From: Bacillota bacterium
GTDB lineage: Bacteria; Bacillota; Desulfotomaculia; Desulfotomaculales; Desulfallaceae
Direction: 5' to 3'
Assembly (NCBI GenBank): GCA_023439185.1
Contig: JAEXOR010000044.1
Span: 124,001 to 188,000, forward strand
DNA: 64,000 nucleotides
The first letter of the stretch is position 1, and each line of letters opens with the position of its first letter. The notes below the pieces were generated by a model. It was not told the origin of the DNA, ran no database searches, and saw only the letters and a program-made list of their open reading frames with translations. This document shows positions 52,076-59,420 of the stretch, piece after piece. The position numbers and the translations under genes are program-made.

Positions 52076-52537
52076 TTGGAGTTCACCGATCGGCTCACCA
52101 GGGGTTTCATGGCCGGAACGCTTGGCGGTATTATAATGAGCATATTAAGCTATTCTTTCATTAAACTTGATTTTGCTGAGCTGCACCACGTAGACTGGCC
52201 CGGCTTAATCATTTTCGGCCATCAACCAACCAATACCGTGGAAACTGTTTTTGCCCTGCTGATCCAGTTAATATTTACAGGGTCTCTGGGCATAATCTTC
52301 ACGTATTTGGTGGCCCAACTTTTTACAAGCGCAAATTATCTTTTCAAGGGCTGGCTTTTTGGCGTGATGTCATGGTTTATCATTTATGTCATAGCGTTCT
52401 TTACCAAAATCCCCGAGCTGGTGCCGCTTGATACAGGCACTGCCATATCGGACTTTTTCTCAGCTTCCGTTTACGGCCTGGTGATGGCTGAAACAGTTCG
52501 CCGGTTGGAATACAGGGCAATAGGAGAGCGTTTTTAA
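52076..52537 (+). CDS. Small integral membrane protein
   Basis: TTG 52076 is chosen because GGAAGGTGG lies 6-7 bases upstream; a longer GTG start at 52028 has no site. About 153 residues with four predicted helices (FMAGTLGGIIMSILSY, VFALLIQLIFTGSLGIIFTY, GWLFGVMSWFIIYVIAFF, DFFSASVYGLVMAE). No catalytic motif is visible and function is unknown. Confidence 0.72.
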   Translation: MEFTDRLTRGFMAGTLGGIIMSILSYSFIKLDFAELHHVDWPGLIIFGHQPTNTVETVFALLIQLIFTGSLGIIFTYLVAQLFTSANYLFKGWLFGVMSWFIIYVIAFFTKIPELVPLDTGTAISDFFSASVYGLVMAETVRRLEYRAIGERF

Positions 52538-52567
52538 GATCCCGGGAACGGTTCTTAGGGTTGAATT

Positions 52568-52596
52568 GTAGAGGCGCCTACAAGGGGCGCCCCTAC
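52568..52596. repeat. Interspersed GTAGGGGC palindrome, copy 2
   Basis: GTAGAGGCGCCTACAAGGGG runs on into CGCCCCTAC. In inverted orientation it shares about 20 bases with the element at 55724. It lies between the ends of two convergent genes. Confidence 0.6.
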
Positions 52597-52602
52597 GCAG
52601 GT

Positions 52603-53856
52603 TTATTTTTTAGCCTTTATTGTGGTTTCCAACGTCTCCCACATCTGTTCCGACAGTAACCCCAAACGCCACAGGGAAATACCGCCCAGGTTATAGCGTT
52701 TGGCGATGCCTGTCTTGGCGGACAGGCTTGCCGCCGTTTCGCTGGGGATGGAGATACCCAGGCTCAGCTTGGCCGGCGGGACAACCGCCGCAGCCATCTC
52801 CACCGCTTGGGTTACCAGGTGGTCCGGTTCGGGTCTGGCGCCGTAGTCGTAGGCCATGATGATGATCCGGTCGGCGTGCTGGCCCAGAGTTTTGTAATCG
52901 TATCCCTTGAAAGCGCTGTTGGGGGCGTGCAGGGTCAAAGTAAGGGTTTTGCCGCCGGTATGCAGTTCTTTAGCCAATTGACTCGCGTATGAGTTGAAGC
53001 TCTGCCGCACCGCCTCCAGGGCGGTCCCGGTCTGGGAATAACCAAGCCCTTCGAAGTCCAGGTTTACGCCATTGTATAACGCCGCTTCCGCCGCTATGGC
53101 GCCGATGCTGTTTTGCACGGCGGAGTCATTGGCCAGCAGTCCGGTCAAGGCGCCGTCTCCGTCGGCCAGTTGCACCACCATTTCGGTTTTCAGGTTATAT
53201 TTCCCGGCGGTCTGCAGTACGTCTTCCCAGCCCTCGGGACGCTGCCAGTTCTGCTTGCTTTTGGTCAGCAGGCCGCCCGCCTCATCCAGGCTGTACCAGC
53301 CCAGGGCCACCTCGCTGATCAGGCCGGTTTTGCCCTGGCCGGCGGCCGGGTACTGAACGCCGAACAGGTTGGTCCAACTGCTGGTGCCCGGGTCGCCCAG
53401 GGCGTAAAAACCGGTGACAAACATTTCCCGCCGCGGGGATGTTATTTTTACCGCGCCGTCCCAAACCACCTGGCAGTCAAAGGCCTCGCTGAAGAAACGG
53501 AGCGGAATCAGCGTCCTGCCCCCGGTAACCAGCGGCGGCGCGTCCAGGGTAACCGGCGCTCCGTTGCGGTAAGCGGTACTGCTGCCGATTTGCAGCCGGA
53601 TGTTGGTTTTGCCGTCGGTGGCCTGCACTGTTTGGGTGGGACCATCCCAGACGACATCTACTCCCAGGGCTTGGGCCAGGGCGCGGAAAGGAACCATTGT
53701 ATATCCGTCCAGGATTACCGGCGGACTATCCATGGTTACAGGCGCACCGTCAATTAATACCGGGATGGAACTGTTTGGTTGGGCCAGGGCGGGATTAAAA
53801 AAGCCCCCCAGCAGGATAATACTCATGGTCAGCACCGTTAGCAGCAACCGTTTCAT
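52603..53856 (-). CDS. Exported GH18-like protein with stalk domain
   Basis: 417 residues from ATG 53856, which follows GGGAGGAC. A signal peptide (to about ALAQ) precedes a copper-amine-oxidase-N-type stalk domain (about 40-135: GYTMVPFRALAQALGVDVVW and RTLIPLRFFSEAFDCQVVW). A GH18 TIM barrel follows, with the catalytic strand YNGVNLDFEGL, where the Glu is the expected acid. Later motifs are IIIMAYDYGARPEPDH and GGISLWRLG. It resembles spore-cortex or cell-wall hydrolases of the YaaH/SleL type. It is likely secreted and acts on peptidoglycan or another N-acetylglucosamine polymer. Confidence 0.87.
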   Translation of the reverse strand: MKRLLLTVLTMSIILLGGFFNPALAQPNSSIPVLIDGAPVTMDSPPVILDGYTMVPFRALAQALGVDVVWDGPTQTVQATDGKTNIRLQIGSSTAYRNGAPVTLDAPPLVTGGRTLIPLRFFSEAFDCQVVWDGAVKITSPRREMFVTGFYALGDPGTSSWTNLFGVQYPAAGQGKTGLISEVALGWYSLDEAGGLLTKSKQNWQRPEGWEDVLQTAGKYNLKTEMVVQLADGDGALTGLLANDSAVQNSIGAIAAEAALYNGVNLDFEGLGYSQTGTALEAVRQSFNSYASQLAKELHTGGKTLTLTLHAPNSAFKGYDYKTLGQHADRIIIMAYDYGARPEPDHLVTQAVEMAAAVVPPAKLSLGISIPSETAASLSAKTGIAKRYNLGGISLWRLGLLSEQMWETLETTIKAKK

Positions 53857-54002
53857 AATGTCCTCCCAATCCAGCAAAGTTGTATGCTTTTCTTGTTAAG
53901 CTTTGTAATTTCTTCTCTCCCGGAAACGGCAAATCCTGCCTGTGTTGGATGATATGTCGAAAGAACAGTTTGACAGTACTGGAGAGAATTAGAAAAATGT
54001 TC

Positions 54003-54055
54003 TTGACAGAGCGGTGAATTTTAATTATATTGGTATACAAATAATTTATATACCA
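54003..54055 (+). promoter_or_regulatory. Sigma-A promoter and overlapping dyad for the MarR gene
   Basis: TTGACA (54003-54008) and TATATT (54026-54031) are 17 bases apart. Right after the -10 lies TGGTATA (54031-54037), facing TATACCA (54049-54055). This is a dyad placed to block transcription, so MarR autorepression is likely. Confidence 0.75.
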
Positions 54056-54071
54056 TTAAAGGATGTTGGAC

Positions 54072-54512
54072 ATGGACAAAAATATCGCGGCAGAAGGGCC
54101 GAACAGGTACATATGCTACAAACTGAGCCGGGTAATGCGTAAAGTGCAGCGCTACTATGAGGCCGGCCTGACCAATTTTGAAATCACCCCGGTGCAGTTT
54201 TATGTGCTTAGCAACCTGCTTGGTAATGACGGCGCAAAATTCAAGGATCTGGCCAAAAGCATCGGCATTGACGGTTCCACTCTGACTGGCATCCTGGACC
54301 GCATGGAAAGAGGCGGGTTTGTGGAAAGGAGGGACGACCCGGAGGATCGACGCTCGCTTCTGGTATTTTTAACCGAAAAATCAAAGGAAATAGGACCGGA
54401 TATGATTAATCTGGCGGCAAAGCTGGATTGCGACATTAGAGAGCAATTTGACGAAGCCGATTTTGCCACCTTTGTCAAGGTGCTGGACCAACTGGGCGAA
54501 ACAATGGAATAA
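54072..54512 (+). CDS. MarR-family transcriptional regulator
   Basis: 146 residues; ATG 54072 gives 9-base spacing from AAAGGA. The winged-helix DNA-binding core is FKDLAKSIGIDGSTLTGILD with the wing RRDDPEDRRSLLVFLTEK, typical of MarR. It is 94 bp upstream of a ferredoxin-like protein gene, its probable target. Confidence 0.92.
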   Translation: MDKNIAAEGPNRYICYKLSRVMRKVQRYYEAGLTNFEITPVQFYVLSNLLGNDGAKFKDLAKSIGIDGSTLTGILDRMERGGFVERRDDPEDRRSLLVFLTEKSKEIGPDMINLAAKLDCDIREQFDEADFATFVKVLDQLGETME

Positions 54513-54606
54513 AATTTTTTGTTTTATTTATTTGCATGCGTATTATTGTCAGGCAATCAAATAAACAAGTGGCAATCGTAATCCTAATGACGGGAGGTTG
54601 GTATTA

Positions 54607-55719
54607 ATGGGTCATATTGTTAACGCCAAGGAAGAGGTTTACCGCGCCCTAGCGGAACGTTTGAACAAAAACCCGGTGGGGGCGCCGCTGAACGAGGCGC
54701 TGATGGAAATTCTCCACCGCCTGTATTCCGTCGCCGAAGCCGAGGTGGGCAGCAAGTTTCCCATGCTGCCAATGCCGCTGGGTAAAATCTCGGATATCAC
54801 CGGGATCGGGGAAAACAAGCTGCAGGAAATCCTGGAATCAATGTGCCAAAAGGGCCTGGTGCTTGACCTGCCCAGGCGGGATGGCACCTTGTTTATGCTG
54901 ACGCCCATGGTGGTGGGATTTTTTGAGTACACCTTTATGCGGGTGCGGGAAAATCAGAATATGCGGGAGTTGGCTGAGCTGTTCAACCGGTATTTCTCCC
55001 ATGGTGAAGTGCGGCGGGAGTTTTTCGGGGGCGACACCAAGATGTTCAAGACCCTGGTATACGAGAGCCTGATTCCCGCGGTGGTGGAAACAGAAGTGTT
55101 GGATTACGAGAAAGCTTCGGAAATCATCAGGCAGTCCGGCGGCGGCTCTCTGGGTATGTGCTCCTGCCGGCACAAGGCCCAACACCTGGGTGAAGCCTGC
55201 GACGCGCCGGTGGAGGACGTATGCACATCCCTGGGTGGCGCCGCCAGGTGGCTGATCCACCGGGGGCTGGCCAAGCCCGCCTCGGTGGACGACTTGCTGC
55301 GGGTGCTGGAGCGTACGGAAAAGTTGGGCCTGGTGCACCTGGGCGACAACGTAATGAAAAATCCCGCGTATATTTGCCACTGCTGCGGCTGCTGTTGCCA
55401 GGTGCTGCGCACCATCAATGAAACCGGAGGCATAGCGGTGCACCCCAGCAACTTTATTCCCGCGGTGGAAACGGAAAGCTGCGTGGGCTGCGGTGCCTGT
55501 GCCGAAGCATGTCACATCAACGCCATCACCATGCAAACAGGCGCCGGCGGAGATGAAATTCCGGTGATCGATAAAGATAAGTGCATCGGCTGCGGAGTAT
55601 GTGCCGGGGCCTGTCCCAGCGAGGCGCTGAAAATGGAACGCCGCCTGGTGCTGCACGTGCCTCCGGCGGACAAAAGGGAGCAATTTGCGCGCATAGCGAA
55701 GGAAAAGGGCCGGATCTAA
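54607..55719 (+). CDS. Multi-cysteine ferredoxin-type protein with N-terminal helical region
   Basis: 370 residues from ATG 54607 behind GGGAGGTT. The first 190 residues are helical and winged-helix-like (ISDITGIGENKLQEILESMC). The middle has CSCRHKAQHLGEACDAP and ICHCCGCCCQVL, unusual cysteine groups. The C-terminus is a dicluster ferredoxin (CVGCGACAEACH and CIGCGVCAGACP). Similar proteins occur in anaerobes as putative redox regulators or reductases. The MarR gene just upstream probably controls it. Confidence 0.85.
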   Translation: MGHIVNAKEEVYRALAERLNKNPVGAPLNEALMEILHRLYSVAEAEVGSKFPMLPMPLGKISDITGIGENKLQEILESMCQKGLVLDLPRRDGTLFMLTPMVVGFFEYTFMRVRENQNMRELAELFNRYFSHGEVRREFFGGDTKMFKTLVYESLIPAVVETEVLDYEKASEIIRQSGGGSLGMCSCRHKAQHLGEACDAPVEDVCTSLGGAARWLIHRGLAKPASVDDLLRVLERTEKLGLVHLGDNVMKNPAYICHCCGCCCQVLRTINETGGIAVHPSNFIPAVETESCVGCGACAEACHINAITMQTGAGGDEIPVIDKDKCIGCGVCAGACPSEALKMERRLVLHVPPADKREQFARIAKEKGRI

Positions 55720-55723
55720 AATG

Positions 55724-55749
55724 GTAGGGGCGCCCCTTGCGGGCGCCTT
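55724..55749. repeat. Interspersed GTAGGGGC palindrome, copy 3
   Basis: GTAGGGGCGCCCCTTGCGGG continues to GCGCC. It is the inverted relative of the 52568 copy and begins 5 bp after a stop codon. Confidence 0.6.
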
Positions 55750-55766
55750 TAAGCGCATTTCCAATC

Positions 55767-55795
55767 AGGCAGACAGAACATTCGGCTGTCTGCCT
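55767..55795 (+). terminator. Terminator-type hairpin, copy 1 of a pair flanking 55.8-57.2 kb
   Basis: AGGCAGACAG and CTGTCTGCCT form a perfect 10-bp stem around AACATTCGG, followed by TCG. A near-identical copy lies at 57243. The 311-bp gap 55720-56030 holds the GTAGGGGC element, this hairpin and the promoter at 55910. Confidence 0.7.
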
Positions 55796-55909
55796 TCGTC
55801 GTTACAATTTAAACTTTCCCGCCATGAAGTCCCCGTCCTGAGCTTCCCTGCTCGCGAAGCGAGGGCGCAGGGCGAGGGATGAAAGGCGGCCTTGTTTTTT
55901 CGAGAACCC

Positions 55910-55938
55910 TTGTTCTGTTATGGTTCTGTTGTTATAAT
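55910..55938 (+). promoter_or_regulatory. Sigma-A promoter upstream of the RhuM remnant and Arr fusion gene
   Basis: TTGTTC and TATAAT are 17 bases apart. It would drive the RhuM fragment and the nicotinamidase-Arr gene as one transcript. Confidence 0.55.
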
Positions 55939-56030
55939 ATGGCCATGAAATACCAACTTGATAGAGTGCGTGGCATTACATCAAACATCGAACTTGATAG
56001 AATTTTCGATGAAGACGCAACGACGGAGGA

Positions 56031-56222
56031 ATGAAGCTATGGCTGACGCGGCAGGAGATCTTTAAAACCGAGGAATTGGACGAGGTGGCAACTACTCGAA
56101 AAATTCGAACAGTTCGACGTGAGGGAAGCCGCAATGTAGAGCGTGAACTTCAGTTCTACAACCTAGATGCTATCATTGCAGTTGGCTACCGTATCAACTC
56201 CAAGAGGAGAAGGGATGATAAC
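56031..56222 (+). pseudogene. RhuM-family gene remnant
   Basis: The frame reads MKLWLTRQEIFKTEELDEVA, then ATTRKIRTVRREGSRNVERE and YNLDAIIAVGYRINSKRR. This is the central RhuM signature, with the segment between the first strand (WLT) and EIF deleted. It continues in frame into the nicotinamidase-Arr coding region but has no ribosome site of its own, so it is read as a decayed 5' neighbour. Confidence 0.72.
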
Positions 56223-57149
56223 ATGTCCAGATGTCTAATTGTAGTTGATTATCAGAACGATTTCGTATCCGGCTCACTTGGATTTGCCGGCGCGGAGACG
56301 TTGGACAGCGCAATTACTGAAAAAATCCAAAAGTATCGTGCTAACGGCGACACTGTCGTGTTCACGTTTGATACCCACGGTGAGGATTACCTAAAAACAC
56401 AGGAAGGGAAAAATTTGCCCATTCCCCATTGCGTTAAAGGAACCGTAGGACACAGCCTTTATGGCGAAACAGCAAAGCTGATGCTCAATAGCGATAAGCG
56501 CTTTTACAAACCGACATTCGGTTCCGGCGAGCTATACGAATACTTGAAGGCAGCGCCCTTTGAGAGCATTGAACTTGTGGGGCTTGTGTCAAATATCTGC
56601 GTCATATCCAATGCTGTCCTAGCGAAAACGGCACAGCCCGAAACGCCGGTTATTGTTGACTCGGACTGTACAGCCGGCCACGACCCTAAACTTCACGAGG
56701 CGGCATTGGCAGTCATGAAAGGGCTGCAGATTAGAGTAGTTAAGAAAGTTAATGATTCAGGTCCGTTCTATCACGGCACGAAAGCAGACCTTGCGATCGG
56801 CGATGTGCTGATACCGGGTTACAACTCCAACTATGGCGAAGGCAAGAAAGCAAACTTTGTTTATCTGACCGCGACTATGGAGGCGGCAATATGGGGAGCG
56901 GAACTTGCAGCGGGAGAAGGCAGGGGGAGAATTTACATCGTAGAACCTACGGGTACTATTGAGGACGACCCAAACCTGACCGGCAAAAAGTTTCCGGGCA
57001 ATCCCACGAGGTCTTACCGAACCCGCGAACCGCTCCGTGTAGTCGGCGAAGTTAAAGAATGGGAAGGTCACTCGCCGGAGGCACTCGCCAATATGAGAAA
57101 TAGCCTCAATCTTATGAAAGAACAAGGGATTGAAGCAATCAACGATTAA
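56223..57149 (+). CDS. Nicotinamidase-Arr fusion: cysteine hydrolase joined to rifamycin ADP-ribosyltransferase
   Basis: 308 residues from ATG 56223 behind AGGAGAAGGG. Residues 1-175 are an isochorismatase-fold nicotinamidase: D9 in VDYQNDF, metal ligands D50 and H52 in DTHGED, H69 and K72 in PHCVKGT, and nucleophile C126 in SNICVISN. Residues 178-308 are a complete Arr domain: H184 in PFYHGTKADLAIGD, Y214 in FVYLTATME, D249 in IEDDPN, then FPGNPTRSYRT. Arr transfers ADP-ribose from NAD+ to rifamycins and releases nicotinamide, the substrate of the first domain. The DNA is one open frame with no frameshift. It is flanked by a duplicated hairpin, suggesting it was acquired as a unit. Confidence 0.9.
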   Translation: MSRCLIVVDYQNDFVSGSLGFAGAETLDSAITEKIQKYRANGDTVVFTFDTHGEDYLKTQEGKNLPIPHCVKGTVGHSLYGETAKLMLNSDKRFYKPTFGSGELYEYLKAAPFESIELVGLVSNICVISNAVLAKTAQPETPVIVDSDCTAGHDPKLHEAALAVMKGLQIRVVKKVNDSGPFYHGTKADLAIGDVLIPGYNSNYGEGKKANFVYLTATMEAAIWGAELAAGEGRGRIYIVEPTGTIEDDPNLTGKKFPGNPTRSYRTREPLRVVGEVKEWEGHSPEALANMRNSLNLMKEQGIEAIND

Positions 57150-57242
57150 AATGTTCACCTTGCAACTACGCGAGGTGGAGAAAATAAGTCAATGCCGAAT
57201 TACAGAGCAAGAGACATTTTATGAACCATGGGTGATTGAGTG

Positions 57243-57271
57243 AGGCAGACAGCACATTCGGCTGTCTGCCT
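57243..57271 (+). terminator. Terminator-type hairpin, copy 2
   Basis: AGGCAGACAG and CTGTCTGCCT around CACATTCGG, then TTTGCC. It differs from the 55767 copy at one loop base, and some similarity continues for about 15 bases past the stem. Confidence 0.7.
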
Positions 57272-57299
57272 TTGCCATTATAATGTATTTTGTTATAAT
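57272..57299 (+). promoter_or_regulatory. Sigma-A promoter for the GyrI-like operon
   Basis: TTGCCA and TATAAT are 16 bases apart, about 85 bp before the next gene. Confidence 0.55.
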
Positions 57300-57382
57300 A
57301 AGGTGAAACTTGGAAAACAGATCCGACAGCTTGTAATCGTAGAGGAGAGGCTTGATTAAGTCTAAAGCGAGGAAACGGAAAT

Positions 57383-58006
57383 ATGCCGATTGATTATAAG
57401 AAAACTAAAAAGGACTTGTATCAACCGAAGAACACGCCGTCCGTCATTGATGTGCCGACGATGACGTTCATTGCCGTGGACGGTAAAGGCGACCCGAACA
57501 CAAGCGTTGAGTATGCAGCCGCAGTCGAGTTGCTCTACGGACTATCCTACGCAATCAAAATGAGCAATAAGTCGGTTTTGGAATACGTTGTACCACCGCT
57601 TGAGGGCTTCTGGAGCGTTGCCGACGGTTTCAAGGGCGGCGGCGCGGCAATAACCGACAAAGACAAGTTTGTATGGACGATGCTTATACGCCAACCGGAT
57701 TTCGTGACTGCCGAAGTTTTTGAAGTCGCCAGGACTGCCCTCGCCAAAAAGAAGCCGAACCTCAATGTGACCAAAGCGCGGCTTGAAAAATTCACCGAGG
57801 GATTGTGCGTTCAGGTTATGCACACAGGCTCGTATGACGACGAACCCGCTACGGTAGCCGCTCTTGACCGATTCGCCGCTGAAAACGGCTATATCATCGA
57901 CATTGGTGATACTCGCCGACACCATGAAATATACCTCTCCGACCCGCGTAAGGTCGCGCCTGAGAAACTTAGAACGGTGATTCGGCATCCGATAAGAAGG
58001 GATTAA
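57383..58006 (+). CDS. GyrI-like small-molecule-binding domain protein
   Basis: 207 residues with the SHS2-type GyrI/SbmC layout: VPTMTFIAVDGKGDPNTS, a middle segment VVPPLEGFWSV, and CVQVMHTGSYDDEPATVA near the ligand pocket, ending RHHEIYLSDPRKVAPEKLRT. There is no HTH, so it is a stand-alone ligand binder. Relatives hydrolyse or sequester toxic small molecules. GAGGAAAC precedes the ATG. It ends 5 bp before the next gene, so the pair is an operon. Confidence 0.88.
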   Translation: MPIDYKKTKKDLYQPKNTPSVIDVPTMTFIAVDGKGDPNTSVEYAAAVELLYGLSYAIKMSNKSVLEYVVPPLEGFWSVADGFKGGGAAITDKDKFVWTMLIRQPDFVTAEVFEVARTALAKKKPNLNVTKARLEKFTEGLCVQVMHTGSYDDEPATVAALDRFAAENGYIIDIGDTRRHHEIYLSDPRKVAPEKLRTVIRHPIRRD

Positions 58007-58011
58007 ATGCT

Positions 58012-58665
58012 ATGTGGAAATGTCTCAAATGCGGTCGTGAATTCAAGAATACCAATCAGGACCACTACTGCGGCAAAATCAGCACGATTGACGACTATAT
58101 CGCCGCGCAACCCGCAGAGGTTCAACCGCTCCTGCAGGCTATCCGCGAAACAATCCGCGCCGCCGCACCGGATGCAGTGGAGAAAATCTCGTGGCGGATG
58201 CCGACGTTCTGGTTGGGTGAGAACCTGATCCACTTCGCGGCATTCAAAAAGCATATCGGGGTATTCCCCGGCGGCGAAGCGGTCGGCGTGTTTGTGGATA
58301 GGCTGACCGGATACAAAACGTCCAAGGGAACGATACAGTTCCCACTCGGCAAGCCGATCGACCACGAGCTGCTCGCCGACATCGTGCGTTGGCGTGTGGA
58401 GCAGGCAAAAGGCGGCAAGTCCACATTTGCCGAACCGACTGCGCGGGAACGGTATGTAATGCCGGATTTTATCGCCGCCGCCCTTGACAGGAGCAACCTA
58501 TGGGAGCGTTACCGCGCCCGTCCGCCATATCAGCAGAACGATTACATCGGTTGGATTACGCGCGGCAAGCGGGAGGAAACACGCCAAAAGCGGCTTACTC
58601 AAATGCTCGAAGAACTGCAAGCGGGCGACGCTTATATGGGAATGGCGTATAATGCTAAATACTAA
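58012..58665 (+). CDS. DUF1801 / YdeI-like protein with N-terminal zinc ribbon
   Basis: 217 residues. A short ribbon (CLKCGREF...HYCGK) is followed by a DUF1801 (YdhG-like) domain (DDYIAAQPAEVQPLLQAIRE, ISWRMPTFW, FKKHIGVFPGG). A C-terminal YdeI-like region follows (MPDFIAAALDRSNLW, TRGKREETRQKRLTQMLEEL). These proteins are linked to stress or bacteriocin protection, with unknown mechanism. Confidence 0.82.
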   Translation: MWKCLKCGREFKNTNQDHYCGKISTIDDYIAAQPAEVQPLLQAIRETIRAAAPDAVEKISWRMPTFWLGENLIHFAAFKKHIGVFPGGEAVGVFVDRLTGYKTSKGTIQFPLGKPIDHELLADIVRWRVEQAKGGKSTFAEPTARERYVMPDFIAAALDRSNLWERYRARPPYQQNDYIGWITRGKREETRQKRLTQMLEELQAGDAYMGMAYNAKY

Positions 58666-58728
58666 AGGGGATTGCCAAACGCCGGCCGCTGCGCGCCGTA
58701 TTCCGCGACAGCAATTTGAGCGTCATAT

Positions 58729-58939
58729 TCATAGTTTCGGTTCATTAACATTAATAACATCCTTCGCTTTGGTCAAATGCTTCCGTATAAGTTCAGCCAC
58801 AGCCTGTTCCGTTTTCTTTCTGTCACCGGCGCAATACAGCATTCGCGCCTTATCTTCCTCGGTAAGGGGGCGTGCCCGCCATCGCCATAGAGGCATTTAC
58901 TTCCTCAATTATTCGCTCCAGAGCTTTTATTGAAAACAC
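58729..58939 (-). pseudogene. VbhA-family antitoxin-like gene with frameshift
   Basis: On the minus strand one frame reads FSIKALERIIEEVNASMAMA, then a shift near 58870 (GGGGG run) gives PLTEEDKARMLYCAGDRKKT and EQAVAELIRKHL before TGA at 58729. Joined, this resembles VbhA-type antitoxins of Fic toxins (the SxAMxG start of the inhibitory helix, then LTEEDK). No Fic gene is adjacent. The 538-bp gap 58666-59203 otherwise has only an AT-rich region with a possible -10. Confidence 0.5.
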
Positions 58940-59203
58940 CTCATTTTCGCGTTCAGTATAGTATAAAACCTATAAAAAATCAATTAGAGGAAGTCCTTTT
59001 GTGTAGGGAGTCCTTTTGGGCAGAGGTTCAATGACCAGATGTTAGTCAGCGATCATTTTTTTATTTTGGGAACAGTCGAATGAAGCTTATCGCAAAATAT
59101 CTTAAAAAATGGAGAAATTTGATATAATTAGACGAAACTTGGAAACAAGTTGCACTAATGAAAGTAATTTAATCTGATTGTTATAATCACAGAGGAGCGG
59201 GGC

Positions 59204-59420
59204 ATGGAGATATTCGATAACATAACAAAAATCGTCAAAGACAATTTATCGGTCACAATTAGCAAAGGCAGCCGCCTTTCTATAGTTGCCGCTTGTTTCT
59301 CCATCTATGCTTATCAGGTACAAAATATGCCGTGAAAAGCAGTTCAATATCCAGGTTGAGCTTAATAGCAAGTTGAAGCGGCTGAAGAAGGAAATGGAGG
59401 GGTTGAACACTTTATGTTAA
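59204..59420 (+). pseudogene. Fused remnants: helicase N-terminus and DUF4391 C-terminus
   Basis: ATG 59204 behind GAGGAGCGG encodes MEIFDNITKIVKDNLSVTIS and SRLSIVAACFSIYAYQ, matching the start of the PLD/SNF2-type helicases found with type III-like systems, but stops after 43 codons. In another frame 59328-59420 reads CREKQFNIQVELNSKLKRLK then KEMEGLN, matching the end of DUF4391 proteins. Two neighbouring genes appear to have been joined by a large internal deletion. The remnant's end overlaps the next gene's start. Confidence 0.55.

Noticed and set aside
58484..58933. A 149-codon plus-strand open frame
   Set aside because: Its first half overlaps the DUF1801 gene in another frame, and its second half is the antisense of the VbhA-like remnant.
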